NCBI RefSeq assembly: GCF_038957035.1
Contig: NZ_CP152412.1
Span: forward strand, 9,188,482-9,252,481
Direction of reading: 5' to 3'
Origin: Bradyrhizobium sp. B097
GTDB taxonomy: Bacteria; Pseudomonadota; Alphaproteobacteria; Rhizobiales; Xanthobacteraceae
DNA length: 64,000 bases
Shown: one piece after another, positions 57,395-64,000 of the stretch
Numbering within the stretch: the stretch's first letter is position 1
Layout: each line of letters starts with the position of its first letter
Notes under the pieces: generated by a model
What the model was told of the DNA's origin: nothing
The model's database searches: none
Seen by the model: only the letters and a program-made list of their open reading frames with translations
Translations under genes and position numbers: made by a program

Positions 57395-58076
57395 CCAGCT
57401 TCCAATTCGGATCGCGGGAAGTCGAGTCGCGGGCGAATGTCCAGATATCGGTGATGTCGGCAACCTTGTCCGGGCTGCCGTCGACGATGGTTCCCGCCTT
57501 GTCGCGCGTGACCGAAATCATCTGCGACACGAAACGGACGGTGAGCTGGGTCGAGCGATCGCGCGTCTCCGCGCTGACGATCTCGGCCTTGTCGATCGAG
57601 ACGAACCGCGTCTCGGTCTTCTGCTCGTGCTTCTCGCGATCCTTGATCGCGGCCTCGAAGCTTTCATAGACCTCGGCCGACAGCAGGTCGCGCAGCGCGC
57701 GGCGATCGCCGTTGGCGAAGGCCAGCACGATCATTTCATAGGCCGAGCGGGCGCCCGAGAGGAAATGCCGTGGATCGAACGAGGAATCCTGGGCGACGAC
57801 TGCGTCGAGACCCTGCGCCAGCGGCGTGCCGGGCTCGGCGATGCCCTTCCAGCGTTCCGTCGGTTCGACCGGTTCGGCGGGCGCGGCCGGGGCCGGCTGA
57901 TCGATCACCGATCCCGGGATCGGCACGACGTTGTTATCCTGGCCGCGCTGCAGGACGTTGGGTGCTGCACGATCATACGGCGGCCGCTCGCTTCCCGTGC
58001 GCTGTCCGAGAACGCTGCGCAAGCGCAGGAAGATAAATACGGCCAGCGCCAGGAAGATGATGGTGTAGATATCCAC
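57372..58076 (-). CDS. Tim44-like (TimA) domain membrane protein
   Basis: Protein of 234 residues with one N-terminal transmembrane helix (MDIYTIIFLALAVFIFLRL), a Pro/Ala-rich linker (about 40-75) and a Tim44-like domain (about 95-230) with ARSAYEMIVLAFANGDRRALRDLLSAEV and DIWTFARDSTSRDPNWKLVG. Bacterial Tim44-like proteins are proposed to be membrane-associated adaptors, akin to mitochondrial import. In this group it is usually beside secB, as here on the opposite strand. Confidence 0.9.
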   Translation of the reverse strand: MDIYTIIFLALAVFIFLRLRSVLGQRTGSERPPYDRAAPNVLQRGQDNNVVPIPGSVIDQPAPAAPAEPVEPTERWKGIAEPGTPLAQGLDAVVAQDSSFDPRHFLSGARSAYEMIVLAFANGDRRALRDLLSAEVYESFEAAIKDREKHEQKTETRFVSIDKAEIVSAETRDRSTQLTVRFVSQMISVTRDKAGTIVDGSPDKVADITDIWTFARDSTSRDPNWKLVGTGSAH

Positions 58077-58495
58077 GTCGAATTCGCTTTCTGGTCTCTG
58101 CCGGCAACGGGCCGGGCATCAAAGCGTTCCCGGTCGGGAACGGCAGAGATTACATCACCGATTGAGTCCGCAGCATGTAGGCACGAAACTATGCCCGGCC
58201 AATGGCGCTTTTTGGCACGGGCAAGTGTAGCGCGTTTTGACCCCGGGGGGAAACCCGTTCCTTCCCGGAAATCGCGTATCTTCAATAATTTAGGAAGCCG
58301 TTAAGGGATTGGGCGGAGTTGCGTTCACGATCCCGATGCCGGCGATTTGGCCGCAGGGCCGCCGGGGTACACGCGCTCGTCGTCCTTGTGGACCGAGCCG
58401 GGCCTATGATAGCCACTCGCCGGCATCGGCATTTCCAAACCTTAACGCGTGCCGTCGGACACCCTGTCCCGAGCGCCGCTCCAGGAGACATTTTC
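58077..58495. other. Divergent intergenic region between the Tim44-like gene and secB
   Basis: This 419-bp gap separates the two divergent genes. CAGGAG lies before secB. A short open frame runs in phase into secB from 58319 but has the Arg-rich composition of chance. No repeat, RNA gene or clear promoter was recognised. Confidence 0.5.
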
Positions 58496-58984
58496 ATGAC
58501 CAATGGCAACGGCGCCCCCGTCGAACAGCCCGCTCCCCAGCTCAACGTACTGGCGCAGTACACCAAGGATCTGTCGTTCGAGAACCCGAATGCGCCGACC
58601 TCGCTCGGCCAGCAGCAACAGCAGCCGGCGATCAACATCCAGATCAACGTCTCCGCCAACAACCTGTCGGAGAACGAGTACGAGGTGATCCTCTCGATCG
58701 AGGGCAAGGCCGAGTCGGCGGGCAAGGTGATGTTCAGCTTCGACCTCGCCTATGCCGGCGTCTTCCGGATCGTGAACGTGCCGAAGGAGAATCTGCACCC
58801 GCTGGTCATGATCGAGTGCCCGCGGCTGCTGTTCCCGTTCGCGCGCGAGATCGTCGCGACCTCGGTCCGCGACGGCGGCTTCCCGCCCCTGCTGCTCGAT
58901 CCCGTCGATTTCGTCGGCCTCTACCGCCAGAACATGGAGCGGCAGGCCGCCGCCCAGGCCGCTTCCGGAGTCAAGCCGAGCTGA
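58496..58984 (+). CDS. secB: Protein-export chaperone SecB
   Basis: Tetrameric cytosolic chaperone of 162 residues that keeps precursors unfolded for SecA. It begins with a variable Gln/Pro-rich head, then [36 protein letters not shown] and [49 protein letters not shown] is the signature end (residues about 110-148). ATG 58496 follows CAGGAG. Confidence 0.97.
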   Translation: MTNGNGAPVEQPAPQLNVLAQYTKDLSFENPNAPTSLGQQQQQPAINIQINVSANNLSENEYEVILSIEGKAESAGKVMFSFDLAYAGVFRIVNVPKENLHPLVMIECPRLLFPFAREIVATSVRDGGFPPLLLDPVDFVGLYRQNMERQAAAQAASGVKPS

Positions 58985-59015
58985 ACTGAGTTAGAGAATA
59001 CCGAAGCCTCACCCC

Positions 59016-59114
59016 GTCATCCTGAGGAGCGCGTAGCGCGTCTCGAAGAATCGACGGGCCCGGCTGATGGCCGTGCATCCTTCGAGGCTCGCTCCGCTCG
59101 CACCTCAGGATGAC
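59016..59114. repeat. Palindromic intergenic repeat, family B copy 2
   Basis: Ends GTCATCCTGAGG/CCTCAGGATGAC with the same internal blocks as 18723-18820 (GAGCGCGTAGCGCG, CTTCGAGGCTCGCTCCGCT). Located between convergent secB and dnaQ. Confidence 0.85.
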
Positions 59115-59126
59115 GGAACTGAGAGA

Positions 59127-59849
59127 TCAAGCCGCCGGTGCTGCAGCGGGCGCTGGCGGCGGCAGATAATCGTTCCAGATCGGCTTGTCGCCGAGTGTCG
59201 CGACGAACGCCCGGTGGGCCTCGCGATCCGCCTCGCTGACCCGTGCAACCAGCGCCGTCTCGCGCTGCCGCCGCGGCGTATCGCCGTAGCTTCCGCTGCG
59301 CGCATCCAAATTTTCCGACGCCAGGATGAGCTGCGACTGCCGCGCCCCGATCAGGTCGATATAGACCTCGGCCAGCAGCTCGGCGTCGAGCAAGGCGCCG
59401 TGCTTGGTGCGGCGGGAATTGTCGATCTGATAGCGCGAGCAGAGATCGTCGAGCCGGTTCGACACGCCGGGATGCTTGCGTCGCGCCAATAGCAGCGTAT
59501 CGACCAGCCGGTCCTTCGGAATCGCCTTCCGCTTGATGCGATCGAGCTCGGCATTGATGAAGCTGATGTCGAACGACGCGTTGTGGATCACCAGCGGCGT
59601 ATCGCCGATGAAGGCCAGGAACTCGTCGACCACCTCATTGAACAGCGGCTTGGAAGCGAGGAATTCGGTCGACAGCCCGTGCACGTTGAACGCTTCCGCC
59701 GGCATGTCGCGTTCGGGATTGATATAGACGTGGTAGGTCTGCCCCGTCGGCATGCGGTTGAATATCTCGACGCAGCCGATCTCGACCAGCCGGTCGCCGC
59801 GCAGCGGATCGAGGCCAGTGGTTTCGGTATCGAGAACGATTTCGCGCAT
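59127..59849 (-). CDS. dnaQ: DNA polymerase III epsilon subunit (3'-5' exonuclease)
   Basis: Proofreading exonuclease of 240 residues. ExoI is LDTETTGLDP, ExoII VIHNASFDISFINAEL and ExoIII HGALLDAELLAEVY, with catalytic Asp/Glu/His in each. A Pro/Ala-rich C-terminus ends the protein. ATG 59849 fits the family start; a longer frame runs through coaE in the wrong phase and is not coding. It follows coaE on the same strand with 31 bp between. Confidence 0.97.
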   Translation of the reverse strand: MREIVLDTETTGLDPLRGDRLVEIGCVEIFNRMPTGQTYHVYINPERDMPAEAFNVHGLSTEFLASKPLFNEVVDEFLAFIGDTPLVIHNASFDISFINAELDRIKRKAIPKDRLVDTLLLARRKHPGVSNRLDDLCSRYQIDNSRRTKHGALLDAELLAEVYIDLIGARQSQLILASENLDARSGSYGDTPRRQRETALVARVSEADREAHRAFVATLGDKPIWNDYLPPPAPAAAPAA

Positions 59850-59880
59850 GACGTGAGGGAATCCGGAAAAGCGGGGCGAA

Positions 59881-60480
59881 TCAGGTTCGCCGCTCCGGCA
59901 TCTTAACAACCTCGGCCAGAATGTCGCGGATGCGCGCCCGCACCGGGTCAAGTCCGTGCGAGGTATCCACGATGAAATCCGCGCGTTTACGCTTCTCGGC
60001 GTCCGGCATCTGCTTGGCGATGATGGCGTCGAGCTTGGCGGCATCCATGGTGCCCCGCGCCAGCACCCGCTCGCGCTGCAGTTCCGGCGAGGTGGTGACG
60101 ACGACGACCGCATCGACTCGCTTCTCGCCGCCGGTCTCATACAGCAGCGGCACGTCGACGACGACGATCGGCGCGCCGGCGGCTTCCGCGTCGGCAAAGA
60201 ATGTCTGCCGCGAGGCGCCAAGCATCGGATGCACGATCTGCTCGAGCTGCCGCATCGCCGCAGGGTCATGCACCACGCGTGCCGAGAGTTTTGCGCGGTC
60301 GACCTTGCCGTTCGCCGTGGTGCCGGGAAAGGCTGCCTCGATCGCAGGTGCGGCTTCGCCTTCGTAGAGCTGATGCACGGCCGCATCAGCGTCGTAGACC
60401 GGCACGCCAGCCTCCATGAAGAGTTTGGCCGTGGTGGATTTTCCCATCCCGATCGAGCCGGTCAGTCCAAGAATCAGCAT
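59881..60480 (-). CDS. coaE: Dephospho-CoA kinase
   Basis: Last step of coenzyme A synthesis, 199 residues. P-loop [32 protein letters not shown] with the catalytic Asp, [21 protein letters not shown] and [12 protein letters not shown] are the family segments. It lies between maf and dnaQ, all leftward. In several Rhizobiales aroE sits between maf and coaE; here only 47 bp separate them. Confidence 0.97.
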   Translation of the reverse strand: MLILGLTGSIGMGKSTTAKLFMEAGVPVYDADAAVHQLYEGEAAPAIEAAFPGTTANGKVDRAKLSARVVHDPAAMRQLEQIVHPMLGASRQTFFADAEAAGAPIVVVDVPLLYETGGEKRVDAVVVVTTSPELQRERVLARGTMDAAKLDAIIAKQMPDAEKRKRADFIVDTSHGLDPVRARIRDILAEVVKMPERRT

Positions 60481-60527
60481 CGCATCAACATCGGTTCAGC
60501 ATCTCTCCGTCGCCATGCCCCGGCACC

Positions 60528-61136
60528 TCACACCGCGAGCAGTTTTTCGCGGCGCAGGAATGCGAGCAGCGACAATAGCGGCAGGCCGAGGATGGTGAAA
60601 TGGTCGCCTTCGATCCGCTCGAACAGATGCACGCCGAGGCCCTCGAGCTGGTAGGCGCCGACGCTGGTCGTCACCGCATCGCCGGCCTGGTCGAGATAGA
60701 CCTCGATCTCACCGGCGGCGAGCCGCCGCATCGTCATCCGGGCCACGCTCACATCGTCGAACAGGACTTTCCCATCGCGCGCGACCGAGACGGCTGAGTG
60801 CAGCTCGTGCGTCTGTCCGGCGAGCAGGCCGAGCTGCTCGGCGGCCTGGGCACGGCCGGCAGGCTTGCTGAACATCCGTTGCCCCAGTGCCAGCGTTTGG
60901 TCCGCGCCGACGACATATTGACCCGGCTTCTGCCTCGATATGAACAGCGCCTTCTCGCGCGCCAGGAGCGACGCGATCTCGCCCGGCGCCGAAACGCCGG
61001 AGTTTTTCTGCACCGCGCGCTCATCGATATCGGCTGGCAGCGCCTCGAACTCGAGGCTGGCGTTTTCAAGCAGCATCCTTCGCGCACGGCTTTGCGACGC
61101 AAGGATCAGCTTCTGCGGGCCGCGCCAGATGCTCAT
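60528..61136 (-). CDS. Maf family nucleotide pyrophosphatase
   Basis: House-cleaning nucleoside-triphosphate pyrophosphatase of 202 residues. It starts KLILASQSRARRMLLENASLEFEALPADIDE (the ASxSxRR motif), with YVVGADQTLAL and TTSVGAYQLEGLGVHLFERIEGDHFTILGLPLL, including the GxYxxEGxG segment. Probably acts on dTTP/UTP or modified pyrimidines. Starts 11 bp after the ppsR stop, so co-transcribed. Confidence 0.93.
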   Translation of the reverse strand: MSIWRGPQKLILASQSRARRMLLENASLEFEALPADIDERAVQKNSGVSAPGEIASLLAREKALFISRQKPGQYVVGADQTLALGQRMFSKPAGRAQAAEQLGLLAGQTHELHSAVSVARDGKVLFDDVSVARMTMRRLAAGEIEVYLDQAGDAVTTSVGAYQLEGLGVHLFERIEGDHFTILGLPLLSLLAFLRREKLLAV

Positions 61137-61147
61137 GATTTGGCCGT

Positions 61148-61984
61148 TTACTCCGACGGTCGCGCGCGCTGGCGATCGTTGTAGAGCTTCATGATCGCAG
61201 CCGCCGTCTCCTCGATCGAGCGACGCGTCACGTCAAGCAATGCCCAGTTGAATTTCGCGCTCAGGCGCCGCGCAAACGCGACTTCGTCGGCCACCGCCTG
61301 CTTGTCGATGTAGGTGTCGTTGTCGCGGTCGCCCATCGTGAGCAGGCGGTTCTGCCGGACCTGGATCAAGCGCTCCGGCGTCGCATGCAGGCTGACCACC
61401 AATGGCTTCTTCAGGGTCTCGAGCTGGTGCGGCAGCGGGATGCCCGGCACCAGCGGCACATTGGCAGTTCTTATGCCGCGGTTGGCGAGATAGATCGAGG
61501 TCGGGGTTTTCGATGTGCGGGACACGCCGACCAGCACGACGTCGGCCTCCTCGAGGCCTTCGACATGCTGACCGTCGTCATGGATCATCGTGTAATTCAG
61601 CGCGTCGATCCGGCTGAAATATTCCGCGTTCAGCACATGCTGCGCACCGACGCGTCCGGTCGTCGCAGCACCCAGATACGCCTCGAACAGCTGCATCACC
61701 GGCCCGATGATCGACAGGCTCGGCACGTTGATCGCCTTGCACTTGCCCTCCAGCCGGCCGACCAGATCCTTCTCGAGCAGCGTGAACAGGACAATGCCGG
61801 GCGATTCCTCGATCTCGTCGAGCACGCGGTCGAGCTGCTTCTGGCTGCGCACCAAAGGATAGACATGCTCGACCGCGGTCACGTTGGCGTATTGCGCGGC
61901 GACCGCGCGCGCCACGGTGATCAGCGTCTCGCCGGTCGAATCAGACACCAGATGCAGGTGGAAATAATTGGAGGTCGTCGGCAC
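61148..61984 (-). CDS. ppsR: Pyruvate, phosphate dikinase / PEP synthase regulatory protein (DUF299)
   Basis: Bifunctional serine/threonine kinase and pyrophosphorylase of 278 residues that switches off or on PEP synthase or [19 protein letters not shown] near the start and the P-loop-like [18 protein letters not shown] (about 150-167) are diagnostic; DINKQA-like tail [13 protein letters not shown] also fits. GTG start at 61984. It is transcribed away from the adjacent candidate origin, with maf, coaE and dnaQ. Confidence 0.94.
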   Translation of the reverse strand: MPTTSNYFHLHLVSDSTGETLITVARAVAAQYANVTAVEHVYPLVRSQKQLDRVLDEIEESPGIVLFTLLEKDLVGRLEGKCKAINVPSLSIIGPVMQLFEAYLGAATTGRVGAQHVLNAEYFSRIDALNYTMIHDDGQHVEGLEEADVVLVGVSRTSKTPTSIYLANRGIRTANVPLVPGIPLPHQLETLKKPLVVSLHATPERLIQVRQNRLLTMGDRDNDTYIDKQAVADEVAFARRLSAKFNWALLDVTRRSIEETAAAIMKLYNDRQRARPSE

Positions 61985-62430
61985 CGGGGCCCCTGTCTAT
62001 CCTGTGAATCCCTGTGGAGGTCGAGGAGAAGAATCCGGGTCCGCCGCCAGGTCCCTGTATATCTCGTCCTCTTCTTCACAGCACCGCCGAAAAGGATAAG
62101 TCGACGTCATCGGACGGATGATAGTGAACCGGTGTGGATTTGTCTCTTCATAAGCTGGCCACAGAGGTACGCAACCGATTGAGTTGAGCGACAGATTCCG
62201 GATGTCCGGTCCTGCCGGCCGAAATGTTGAGGGATGTGAACAAGCCCGCAAGAACGGCTGGATTGTTTTGCATGAGTCCAATTCACCGTCACTTAGACTC
62301 AAACCTTAGATTCTAAACTTAATTAAGTTTAGGAGAGCCGTGTGAGCGGATATGTATCGGTCCCTCGCAAGCAGAGCTTGGCGCGCAACGCCAAGACCGC
62401 CCGAACTGCTCCCTGAAAGGCATCTCCGCG
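61985..62430. other. Candidate chromosomal replication origin (oriC) region
   Basis: The 446-bp gap between divergent ppsR and hemJ holds no gene. It has six GANTC sites (62006, 62031, 62194, 62274, 62296, 62309), degenerate DnaA-box-like 9-mers with seven of nine matches (TTCTTCACA 62072, TGTGGATTT 62133, TGTGAACAA 62235), and an AT-rich stretch 62302-62332 that includes a 20-bp perfect palindrome. Related chromosomes carry their origin beside ppsR (DUF299). No experimental support; absence of perfect DnaA boxes is a weakness. Confidence 0.5.
62313..62332. promoter_or_regulatory. 20-bp perfect AT-rich palindrome
   Basis: CTAAACTTAATTAAGTTTAG is a complete palindrome in otherwise GC-rich DNA, 98 bp before hemJ. 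It could be part of a DNA-unwinding element or a binding site (it contains TTAATTAA). Confidence 0.7.
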
Positions 62431-62856
62431 ATGTTGTATGACTGGATCAAGGCCCTGCACATCGTTGCTGTGATCTCCTGGATGGCGGGCATGCTCTATC
62501 TGCCGCGGCTGTTCGTCTATCATTGCGAGGCCGAAGTCGGCTCGAAGCAGTCCGAGACCTTCAAGGTCATGGAGCGGCGGCTTTTGAGAGCGATCATCAA
62601 CCCCGCGATGATCGTGACCTGGCTCGCCGGGCTTTATCTGGCCTGGGCCGGACACTGGTACCTATCGGGCTGGTTTCACGTCAAATTTACGCTGGTCCTC
62701 ATCATGTCGGGTATCCACGGCTTTTTGTCCCGCTGCGTGAAGGATTTCGCCGCCGACCGGAATCAACGCACTCAGAAATTCTATCGCATTATCAACGAGG
62801 TGCCGACGCTTCTGATGATCCTGATCGTGATCATGGTGGTCGTGAAGCCGTTCTAG
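62431..62856 (+). CDS. hemJ: Protoporphyrinogen IX oxidase HemJ
   Basis: Membrane enzyme of 141 residues oxidising protoporphyrinogen IX in heme synthesis. Four helices; DWIKALHIVAVISWMAGMLYLPRLFVYH carries the conserved His and the WMAG...PR motif, GHWYLSGWFHVKFTLVL the second conserved segment with Lys. In many relatives hemE stands between this gene and ppsR; it is absent here. 251 bp before rho. Confidence 0.93.
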   Translation: MLYDWIKALHIVAVISWMAGMLYLPRLFVYHCEAEVGSKQSETFKVMERRLLRAIINPAMIVTWLAGLYLAWAGHWYLSGWFHVKFTLVLIMSGIHGFLSRCVKDFAADRNQRTQKFYRIINEVPTLLMILIVIMVVVKPF

Positions 62857-62892
62857 ACATCGCGATGGTCAAGACGCATGCTTCAGTCCTTC

Positions 62893-62921
62893 TTGCGAAG
62901 AACGAATCGATTTTCTATATA
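62893..62921 (+). promoter_or_regulatory. Sigma-70-type promoter of rho
   Basis: TTGCGA, 17 bases, TATATA, 187 bp before the rho ATG: a close match to the -35/-10 consensus with optimal spacing. This implies a leader of about 180 nt. Confidence 0.6.
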
Positions 62922-63028
62922 GGCCTTATCCCACCCCACGCAGGCGGATGTGGTCGCGTTTCGGTTCTTTTCGGGCCGGCGCCGCATCAGGTTTGAAAGC
63001 CCAAACGGCACTTTCCTGGCTGAGACCT

Positions 63029-63056
63029 GCGGACCTTCCTTTGGCGTCCGCTTTTT
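63029..63056 (+). terminator. Terminator-like hairpin in the rho leader
   Basis: Stem GCGGAC/GTCCGC (6 bp), 11-nt loop, followed by TTTTT, about 52 bp before the rho ATG. It has the form of an intrinsic terminator and may attenuate rho; the surrounding leader is C-rich. Confidence 0.45.
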
Positions 63057-63107
63057 CCAAGCCACCTCGCACCCCTTCCCTACTTACTTCCTCACAGGAC
63101 GACCCCA

Positions 63108-64000
63108 ATGCGGGAAATCAAACTCCAGGACCTCAAATCGAAAACGCCGGCCGAGCTCGTCTCGTTCGCGGAAGAGAACGGGGTCGAGAATGCCAGCACC
63201 ATGCGCAAGCAGGAGCTGATGTTCGCCATTCTCAAAAACCTCGCCGCTGCCGAGACCGACATTGTCGGCGAGGGCGTCGTGGAGGTGCTGTCCGACGGAT
63301 TCGGCTTCCTTCGTTCGCCCGACGCGAACTACCTGCCCGGTCCCGACGACATCTACGTCTCGCCCTCGCAGATCCGCCGCTTCGGCCTGCGCACCGGCGA
63401 CACCATCGAAGGCCACATCCGCAGCCCGAAGGAAGGCGAACGCTATTTCGCGCTGCTGAAGGTCAATACGCTCAATTTCGAAGATCCCGAGAAGGCCAAG
63501 CACAAGGTCAATTTCGACAACCTCACGCCGCTGTTTCCCAATCAGCGTTTCCGCATGGAGCTGGAGGATTCCACCAAGAAGGATCTCTCTGCCCGCGTGA
63601 TCGACATCGTCGCGCCGATCGGCAAGGGCCAGCGCGCGCTGATCGTGGCGCCGCCGCGCACCGGCAAGACGGTGCTGATGCAGAACATCGCGCACTCCAT
63701 CACTGCCAATCACCCGGACTGCTATCTGATCGTGCTTCTGATCGACGAGCGTCCGGAAGAAGTCACGGACATGCAGCGCTCGGTAAAGGGCGAGGTGGTG
63801 TCGTCGACCTTCGACGAGCCCGCCGTGCGTCACGTCCAGGTCGCCGAGATGGTGATCGAGAAGGCCAAGCGTCTCGTCGAACACGGCCGCGATGTCGTGA
63901 TCCTGCTCGACTCGATTACGCGCCTCGGCCGTGCCTACAACACCGTGGTGCCGTCATCCGGCAAGGTGCTGACCGGCGGTGTCGACGCCAACGCCCTGCA
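63108..64000 (+). CDS. rho: Transcription termination factor Rho, 3' end outside window
   Basis: RNA-dependent hexameric helicase; the first 297 codons are present and the frame runs off the window. It begins [24 protein letters not shown] (Rho N-terminal helical domain, 1-45). The cold-shock-like RNA-binding domain (about 50-125) includes [23 protein letters not shown]; the Walker A motif is [11 protein letters not shown] and Walker [17 protein letters not shown]. The start ATG 63108 is preceded by ACAGGAC. Transcribed away from the candidate origin after hemJ. Confidence 0.98.
   Translation, partial: MREIKLQDLKSKTPAELVSFAEENGVENASTMRKQELMFAILKNLAAAETDIVGEGVVEVLSDGFGFLRSPDANYLPGPDDIYVSPSQIRRFGLRTGDTIEGHIRSPKEGERYFALLKVNTLNFEDPEKAKHKVNFDNLTPLFPNQRFRMELEDSTKKDLSARVIDIVAPIGKGQRALIVAPPRTGKTVLMQNIAHSITANHPDCYLIVLLIDERPEEVTDMQRSVKGEVVSSTFDEPAVRHVQVAEMVIEKAKRLVEHGRDVVILLDSITRLGRAYNTVVPSSGKVLTGGVDANAL

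Overview
The window is a contiguous piece of a GC-rich alphaproteobacterial chromosome, most likely Bradyrhizobium or a close relative in the Nitrobacteraceae. This rests on protein resemblance (NikR, rhizobial-type PmtA, type III PKS, DUF2585/DUF2628/DUF2244 proteins), on conserved gene clusters (hisB-DUF2628-hisH-hisA-hisF-hisE-coaA; hslV-GNAT-DUF2585-hslU; dnaQ-coaE-maf-ppsR beside hemJ-rho), and on several families of short palindromic intergenic repeats of the kind common in this group. I saw no rRNA, tRNA, CRISPR array, integrase, transposase or prophage module.

Layout. 1-4.4 kb: the end of a GT39-type glycosyltransferase, then a TonB-dependent receptor divergent from nikR with a canonical NikR operator between them, which makes a nickel-uptake unit. 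4.5-10.3 kb: an HMG-CoA-lyase/CaiB-type CoA-transferase pair divergent from a LysR regulator, an MFS carrier and an EI24/CysZ-like membrane protein. 10.3-16.3 kb: five leftward genes, an EmrA/EmrB-like efflux pair followed by a tightly overlapping type III polyketide synthase / ICMT-type methyltransferase / DHA2 transporter operon, the best candidate for a little-studied biosynthetic system. 16.4-31.7 kb: housekeeping and stress genes (nth, an Ada-like protein lacking its N-terminal domain, gpmA, dapB, pyrF, a flavin reductase, pmtA, dnaJ, dnaK, grpE, hrcA), interrupted by an exported hypothetical protein, a Tat-signal nicotinamidase, an AraC regulator and a VOC protein. 31.8-38.3 kb: rph-rdgB-hemW, a lipoprotein PBP-activator homologue, and rsmI-yraN-gshB. 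38.5-45.7 kb: an exported metallo-beta-lactamase-fold protein, a small AT-richer insert with one HTH/DUF982-like gene flanked by an imperfect duplication of the comM 5' end, comM, an exported hypothetical and a hybrid histidine kinase. 45.8-50.7 kb: the leftward histidine operon with coaA. 50.9-55.2 kb: the hslV...hslU operon and a membrane protein. 55.2-62 kb: smr, mltA, a Tim44-like protein, secB, dnaQ, coaE, maf, ppsR. 62-64 kb: an AT-richer, GANTC-dense intergenic region, then hemJ and the start of rho.

How it fits together. dnaK has an upstream sequence matching the alphaproteobacterial RpoH consensus; hrcA-grpE and hslVU add to the heat-shock set. The ppsR/hemJ gap is the position where related chromosomes carry their replication origin, and it has degenerate DnaA boxes, six GANTC sites and a 20-bp AT-rich palindrome, so it is proposed as oriC. 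Four repeat families (A to D in the feature list) sit almost only between genes, often between convergent ones, where they may act as terminators.

Start codons were chosen from reading-frame context, ribosome-binding sites and family length. Several (the MltA-like gene, hrcA, the Ada-like gene, the histidine kinase) remain uncertain.
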